In this document: positions 55,282 to 58,662 of the stretch, in pieces
Numbering within the stretch: position 1 is the first letter of the stretch
Layout of the letters: each line of letters begins with the position of its first letter
From: Acetothermia bacterium UBA7521
Lineage (GTDB): Bacteria > Bipolaricaulota > Bipolaricaulia > Bipolaricaulales > Bipolaricaulaceae
Assembly (NCBI GenBank): GCA_002479455.1
Contig: DLNB01000011.1
Span: 1 to 58,662, forward strand
Length of the DNA stretch: 58,662 nucleotides
Direction: 5' to 3'
Translations under genes and position numbers: made by a program
Notes under the pieces: model-generated
Databases searched by the model: none
Told to the model about the DNA's origin: nothing
Seen by the model: only the letters and a program-made list of their open reading frames with translations

Positions 55282-56598
55282 TTACTCCTCCAGAAGCCAG
55301 CGGGCGGCGGGCGCCCAGGTCATGCCGCGTGGCAGCGGTCGGCGCGGCGGGATGGCATCGAGCGTAACGAGGAACGGGCGCGCATCAGGGTGGGCCGCAG
55401 CTGCGGCTCCGAGCGCCCGCAGCTCGCGCTCCCAGGTCTCGTCGCCCTCGCTCTCGAGGCAGGATTGAACCAGGAGCGGCGCCTCGCCGGCGCGATGTGC
55501 GAGGAAGTCCACTTCGAAACCCTCCGGCGTGCGTACGTAGGCTACCTCGTAGCCCCGCCGCTCCAGTTCGAGCAGGATGGCCGTTTCCAGCGCCCGACCA
55601 TGGTGCGTCCGGCCGCTGCGCTCGAACAGCGCGATCAGCCCCGGATCTACCGGGTACGCCTTGCGCGGGTTCACCATCCGCTGTCGCTCGGACGCGCTGT
55701 GTATCGCCACCGTGCGCACGAGGAAGGCGTCCTCCAGGTAGGCGAGGTAGGCGTGTAGCGTGTCCTTGCCCACCGCCACGCCCTGCAAGCGCAGGGTATC
55801 GTAGTGTTTCTTCACCGAGAACGCGCCGCCAGGGTTGGCCAGGAGCTGCCGCTGGATCCAGCGCAGTGCCAAGGGGTTGCTCACAGCGTGGCGCTCGATC
55901 ACGTCGCGCAGCACGACCACGTCCACGTAGCCCGACAGCAGGGCCGCGCGGTCGCGCGGGGCCAGCCCCTGCGCCTCGGGGAAGCCCCCCTCCGCCAGGT
56001 ACCGCCGCAGTCGTTGATCGAGTTCCGCACGATCGGCGGCGTTGAGACGGTCGACCGGTCTGGCCGGCTCGACTCCGGCGTGCCGTAGCGCCTCGCGAAA
56101 GCTGAACGGGTGGACCAACACCTCGATCGCGCGGCCGCGAAGGCTGGTCGCCACTTCGCGGGAGAGCAGCTTGGCCGAAGAGCCAGAGAGAAACAGCTCC
56201 ACGCCGCCCTCATCCATGAGCCGGCGGACGAGCCCCTCCCAGCCAGGAACCGTCTGCACCTCGTCCAAGTAGACGCTGAGCCCTGTTGAGTCGCGCAGGC
56301 CGGGGAACTGGCGTGCGTGCTCCTCGAGCATCCAGCCGAGGTCGGCCACCGTGATCCCGGCCAGCCGCTCGTCCTCGAGCGAGATGACGAGCTGCGCCTC
56401 GCGTGCGCTCCCCGCCGCCAGCCGGTCGGCGCTGCACTGCGCCAGGAATGAGGTTTTCCCTCCCCGGCGTACGCCGATGACTGCGATCGCTTTGCCCGGG
56501 ATGCCGGGCAGCCGAACATCGCGCCGCGCCAGGGCGGGCGACGGGGCCGCCAGCGACTCGGCGAGTTTCAGGCGCAGCAGGTCGTGGGATATAGTCAT
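55282..56598 (-). CDS. ATP-binding protein, AAA_14/DUF4143 family (A)
   Basis: A 438-residue predicted ATPase. It has Walker A in AVIGVRRGGKTSFLAQC, a Walker B-like strand GLSVYLDEVQTVPGW, the sensor LFLSGSSAKLLS, a central winged-helix-like region and a C-terminal nuclease-like DUF4143 part (EVAYVRTPEGFEVDFLAHR). Such proteins occur in many copies in archaea and deep bacteria and have no proven role. The start at 56598 (MTISHDLL) lies about 12 nt after the -10 and has no ribosome site. Confidence 0.85.
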   Translation of the reverse strand: MTISHDLLRLKLAESLAAPSPALARRDVRLPGIPGKAIAVIGVRRGGKTSFLAQCSADRLAAGSAREAQLVISLEDERLAGITVADLGWMLEEHARQFPGLRDSTGLSVYLDEVQTVPGWEGLVRRLMDEGGVELFLSGSSAKLLSREVATSLRGRAIEVLVHPFSFREALRHAGVEPARPVDRLNAADRAELDQRLRRYLAEGGFPEAQGLAPRDRAALLSGYVDVVVLRDVIERHAVSNPLALRWIQRQLLANPGGAFSVKKHYDTLRLQGVAVGKDTLHAYLAYLEDAFLVRTVAIHSASERQRMVNPRKAYPVDPGLIALFERSGRTHHGRALETAILLELERRGYEVAYVRTPEGFEVDFLAHRAGEAPLLVQSCLESEGDETWERELRALGAAAAAHPDARPFLVTLDAIPPRRPLPRGMTWAPAARWLLEE

Positions 56599-56604
56599 TG
56601 TTGG

Positions 56605-56646
56605 AAGGACAATATACGCGATCTGTGTCCTTCTATCAAGGACAAT
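56605..56646 (-). promoter_or_regulatory. Promoter and repeat operator of ATPase gene A
   Basis: On the minus strand: TTGATA (56634-56639), 17-nt spacer, TATATT (56611-56616). AAGGACAAT occurs at 56605-56613 and 56638-56646 (33 nt apart) with an inverted TGTCCTT at 56626-56632. The repeats overlap both promoter boxes. Confidence 0.7.
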
Positions 56647-56837
56647 GTGGTACACCACAGGAAGCTACTCTTCGCCTCTGCCAGGACCGGGTTCAGCGGC
56701 GCCTCAGCAGCAGATGACTTCAACCGTGCGCGTAGCGCGGCCCTCCCCCCCCTCACGCCGAGTTGGCGAAGGCGGCCCGAGCAGGCACTCCCCTGGGCAC
56801 GCCGGAGCACCGGATTCAGTGGGTTTCGGGGCGTCAT
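56647..56837. other. Non-coding gap between the two ATPase genes
   Basis: No gene or clear signal is seen here apart from GC-rich sequence. The gap ends at direct-repeat copy A (56838-56912). Confidence 0.5.
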
Positions 56838-56912
56838 CTGCGGTTCCTCGCGACATCGCGGGGCCGGAGTTCCATTGGGCATGCAGCCTCAGCCAGTGCA
56901 CGGAACAAGATC
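56838..56912 (+). repeat. 75-nt dispersed direct repeat, copy A
   Basis: Starts CTGCGGTTC and ends GCACGGAACAAGATC. By eye 63 of 75 positions match copy B (58467-58541) with no gap. It lies 18 nt beyond the stop of ATPase gene B. Confidence 0.75.
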
Positions 56913-56929
56913 CAGCCCGCCGCGCGCGG

Positions 56930-58096
56930 TCATGCTGTGGAGATCTCGTTGTACAAGTCGACGAGCGAGACAGCGTCAACGTCTTCGGCCAGTGGAAAGC
57001 GCTCGACGCCGCTGTAGACCACCAGGCGGCGCTCCGGTTTCACATCCTCGCAGGCCAGGCGGAATCCCCGCTCGATCCTCGGCGCCAGACCGCGCTTGAT
57101 CTCGACCGCCCAGGGCTTGCGCTGGCCAGGGAGCTTCAGCAGCAGGTCGATCTCGGCGCCGGCGGCGGTGCGGTAGAAGTACGCCTCGGTGCCGTCTGGT
57201 GCAGCAGAGACAAGCGACTCGACGGCCAGGCCTTCCCAGCTTGCGCCAGCTATCGGGTGGGCCAGCACGGCCTCGAGGTCACCTATCCCAAGCAGGGCGT
57301 GCACCAAGCCGCTATCTCGGACGTACACCTTGGGCGACTTGACCAACCGCTTGCGGACGTTGCCGTGCCACGGGGGGAGCCGGCGCACGAGCAGTAGGTC
57401 CACGAGGAGGTCGATGTACGAGGCGACCGTCTTGCCGTCCACGGAAAGAGCGCGCGCGAGCGCCGCCGCGTTGAGCAGCCCGCCCTGCTGATGCGCGAGC
57501 ATCGTCCAGAGCCGGCGGAGGGTCTCCGCTGGAATGCGGGGCCCGAGTTGCGGGATGTCCCGCTCGAGATACGTGCGGATGAAGTCCGAGCGCCAGCGCA
57601 GGCTAGCGGCTTCCGATGCGGCGAGAAAGCTCGCCGGGAATCCGCCGCGTAGCCAGAGGGTGTTCAGACCCACGCGCCCGACCTCGCCAGCGTCGAGCGG
57701 AGCAAGCTCCAGATAGCGGATACGCCCGGCGAGCGACTCACTCGACTGCTTGAGGAGATCCATGGACGCAGAGCCCAGCACGAGAAAGCGGCCCGTGCCG
57801 CGCCCGCGCCGCCGGCCCGCGTCGATGAGACCGCGCAGGCTGAGGAACATCTGTGGTGCGCGGTGGATCTCGTCCAGAATGACGAGCTTGTCCTCGTGCT
57901 GAGGCAGGTAGAGCTCGGGATCGGAGAGCTTGGCCCGGTCGGCTTCGGATTCGAGGTCAAGGTAGACCGCGGACCGCGTCTTCGCTACCTCGAGCGCCAG
58001 TGTGGTCTTGCCAACCTGGCGTGGCCCGAGCAGCGCCACAGCCGGGGATTCGGCCAGGGCATCCACCAGTGCGGGGAGCAACCGCCGAGGGATCAT
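56930..58096 (-). CDS. ATP-binding protein, AAA_14/DUF4143 family (B)
   Basis: A 388-residue relative of the previous ATPase. It has Walker A in VALLGPRQVGKTTLALEVAK, Walker B in KLVILDEIHRAPQMF, the sensor FLVLGSASMDLLKQSSES and the DUF4143 C-terminal part with the nuclease-like AYFYRTAAGAEIDLLLKL and AVEIKRG. It has the classical RQVGKTT family loop, unlike copy A. The ATG at 58096 is 7 nt from the -10, with no ribosome site. The gene is enclosed by 75-nt direct repeats. Confidence 0.88.
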   Translation of the reverse strand: MIPRRLLPALVDALAESPAVALLGPRQVGKTTLALEVAKTRSAVYLDLESEADRAKLSDPELYLPQHEDKLVILDEIHRAPQMFLSLRGLIDAGRRRGRGTGRFLVLGSASMDLLKQSSESLAGRIRYLELAPLDAGEVGRVGLNTLWLRGGFPASFLAASEAASLRWRSDFIRTYLERDIPQLGPRIPAETLRRLWTMLAHQQGGLLNAAALARALSVDGKTVASYIDLLVDLLLVRRLPPWHGNVRKRLVKSPKVYVRDSGLVHALLGIGDLEAVLAHPIAGASWEGLAVESLVSAAPDGTEAYFYRTAAGAEIDLLLKLPGQRKPWAVEIKRGLAPRIERGFRLACEDVKPERRLVVYSGVERFPLAEDVDAVSLVDLYNEISTA

Positions 58097-58103
58097 CCAT
58101 GCA

Positions 58104-58141
58104 ATTATGGAGCCGAGCTCCAGAAATGCAAGGAAGGACAA
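58104..58141 (-). promoter_or_regulatory. Promoter of ATPase gene B, with AAGGACAA motif
   Basis: On the minus strand: TTGCAT (58126-58131), 16-nt spacer, CATAAT (58104-58109). AAGGACAA (58134-58141) lies just upstream of the -35, the same motif as at ATPase gene A. Confidence 0.6.
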
Positions 58142-58269
58142 CCCTTCCCTCCCGGAAGCCTCTCCGTTGCGGGGACCTCCGCGTCAGGTCAGGTGTGGAG
58201 CAACGCGGTCAACGCCTCGCCTACCAGCCTGCGCGAGTGGCCCGCTGACCCTTCGGCCACCCAACTGCC

Positions 58270-58288
58270 CCTGCCTGCAGCAGGCAGG
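58270..58288. repeat. 19-nt palindrome
   Basis: CCTGCCTGC, one central base, GCAGGCAGG. Could be a hairpin or protein site; no neighbouring gene explains it. Confidence 0.5.
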
Positions 58289-58466
58289 CGCGGACAGGGT
58301 CGGACTCCCGCGGCTTGTTCCGTGGTCCGCTGTCCGTCCTCCGTGAGCCGAAGGTCCGTGGCACGGATTACGGATCATGGACAACGGATTGCGGGCCCAT
58401 TCTGCCGAACGTCTGCAGGCCCAGCGGTCTCCCGCACAAGCTCCCAGCGAGTCGGGGGGACGACAC

Positions 58467-58541
58467 CTGCGGTTCATCGGGACATCGCGGGGCCGAAGTG
58501 CCGGTGGGGAGGTGGCTTCAGCCAATGCACGGAACAAGATC
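58467..58541 (+). repeat. 75-nt dispersed direct repeat, copy B
   Basis: Same orientation and length as copy A (56838-56912), about 84% identical. Together they enclose ATPase gene B. Confidence 0.75.
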
Positions 58542-58582
58542 TCGTACATTGCGAGGTAATGGGGGGGGTTGTGCTCTAGACT

Positions 58583-58662
58583 GAGGCCGGATTGGAGAGG
58601 CCTCGGGTGGGCAGGTCGAGCAAGACTGGAATGGCAGCAATGCCAGTTCGTGGGTCAGGTGG
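58583..58662 (+). ncRNA. Possible 5' part of a structured RNA (SRP RNA candidate), cut by window end
   Basis: GAGGCC (58583-58588) can pair with GGCCTC (58599-58604); TGGCA-GCAA-TGCCA (58632-58645) forms a stem with a GNRA tetraloop; the window ends in GGGTCAGGTGG, which resembles the GGUCAGG strand that begins domain IV of bacterial SRP RNA. The decisive second half lies outside the window, so the call is tentative. Confidence 0.25.

Larger units (their letters stand above)
58142..58582. other. Non-coding gap upstream of ATPase gene B
   Basis: No gene is seen. The stretch contains the 19-nt palindrome at 58270-58288, a repetitive ACGGATTACGGATCATGG tract near 58358 and copy B of the 75-nt repeat. 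Confidence 0.5.

Noticed and set aside
55282..58096. DUF4143 ATPases as a toxin-antitoxin pair or defence system
   Set aside because: The two are separate genes with their own promoters, with no small partner gene, nuclease or other defence protein nearby.
58583..58662. RNase P RNA or tmRNA start
   Set aside because: No GAGGAAAGUCCGG core of RNase P and no alanine acceptor half of tmRNA is present.

Overview
The window is about 58.7 kb of GC-rich, densely packed bacterial chromosome. It carries mostly core genes, including replication, ribosomal protein, aminoacyl-tRNA synthetase and cell-envelope genes. Many genes overlap by 4 nt (ATGA or GTGA). No phage, transposase, plasmid or CRISPR genes were seen. 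Lgt, LspA and Lnt are all present, which fits a cell that makes triacylated lipoproteins and probably has two membranes. GlyS is the single-chain type. Several genes seem to have leaderless promoters. I suspect a deep-branching anaerobic or thermophilic lineage such as Bipolaricaulota (Acetothermia/OP1), but this is a guess from gene style and not from a phylogenetic marker.

Layout. 1-6.8 kb: end of an ABC-2 permease, a phosphoesterase, oligoribonuclease, a molybdopterin oxidoreductase, a minus-strand operon (SPOUT methyltransferase, L19, signal peptidase I with a built-in PDZ-like domain), then lspA-tmk and dnaN. 6.8-11.8 kb: alaS, lgt and lnt. 11.8-16.8 kb: a PKD lipoprotein diverges from an ECF sigma operon that encodes a membrane protein with a glycogen-binding-like domain, a secreted protein and a large DUF4384/PEGA/PKD protein. 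16.8-20.3 kb: peptide ABC transporter (binding protein and two permeases, no ATPase genes). 20.4-26.6 kb: eno-ftsB-dnaE-yvcK. 26.7-34.3 kb: an Ig-repeat lipoprotein, a tiny Lys/Cys peptide gene with its own promoter and terminator, glyS, malQ, two exported proteins of unknown role and a lipid kinase.

34.3-41.5 kb is an arsenic/thiol-redox island flanked by 21-nt palindromic repeats. It holds arsR, an ArsP-type permease, a CPKC mini-thioredoxin, a DUF1573 protein with two cysteine-less rhodanese domains, acr3, a membrane-tethered CPDC thioredoxin and a CcdA fused to two thioredoxin modules. There is no arsenate reductase gene. 41.5-44.9 kb: a secreted duplicated-domain protein with a MacB/FtsX-type ABC exporter. 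45.0-46.4 kb: a protein with two P-loops encoded 12 nt after tRNA-Val.

46.4-53.8 kb is a minus-strand translation block: metG, rplU-prp-rpmA-obgE-nadD-infC-rpmI-rplT and rng. IF-3 appears to start at ATT and Prp lacks its catalytic residues. 53.9-58.7 kb: a double-ACT protein, a 32-residue membrane peptide, mscL with a zinc ribbon, and two DUF4143-type ATPases that share a promoter motif, one of them between 75-nt direct repeats. The right edge may hold the start of a structured RNA, possibly SRP RNA.
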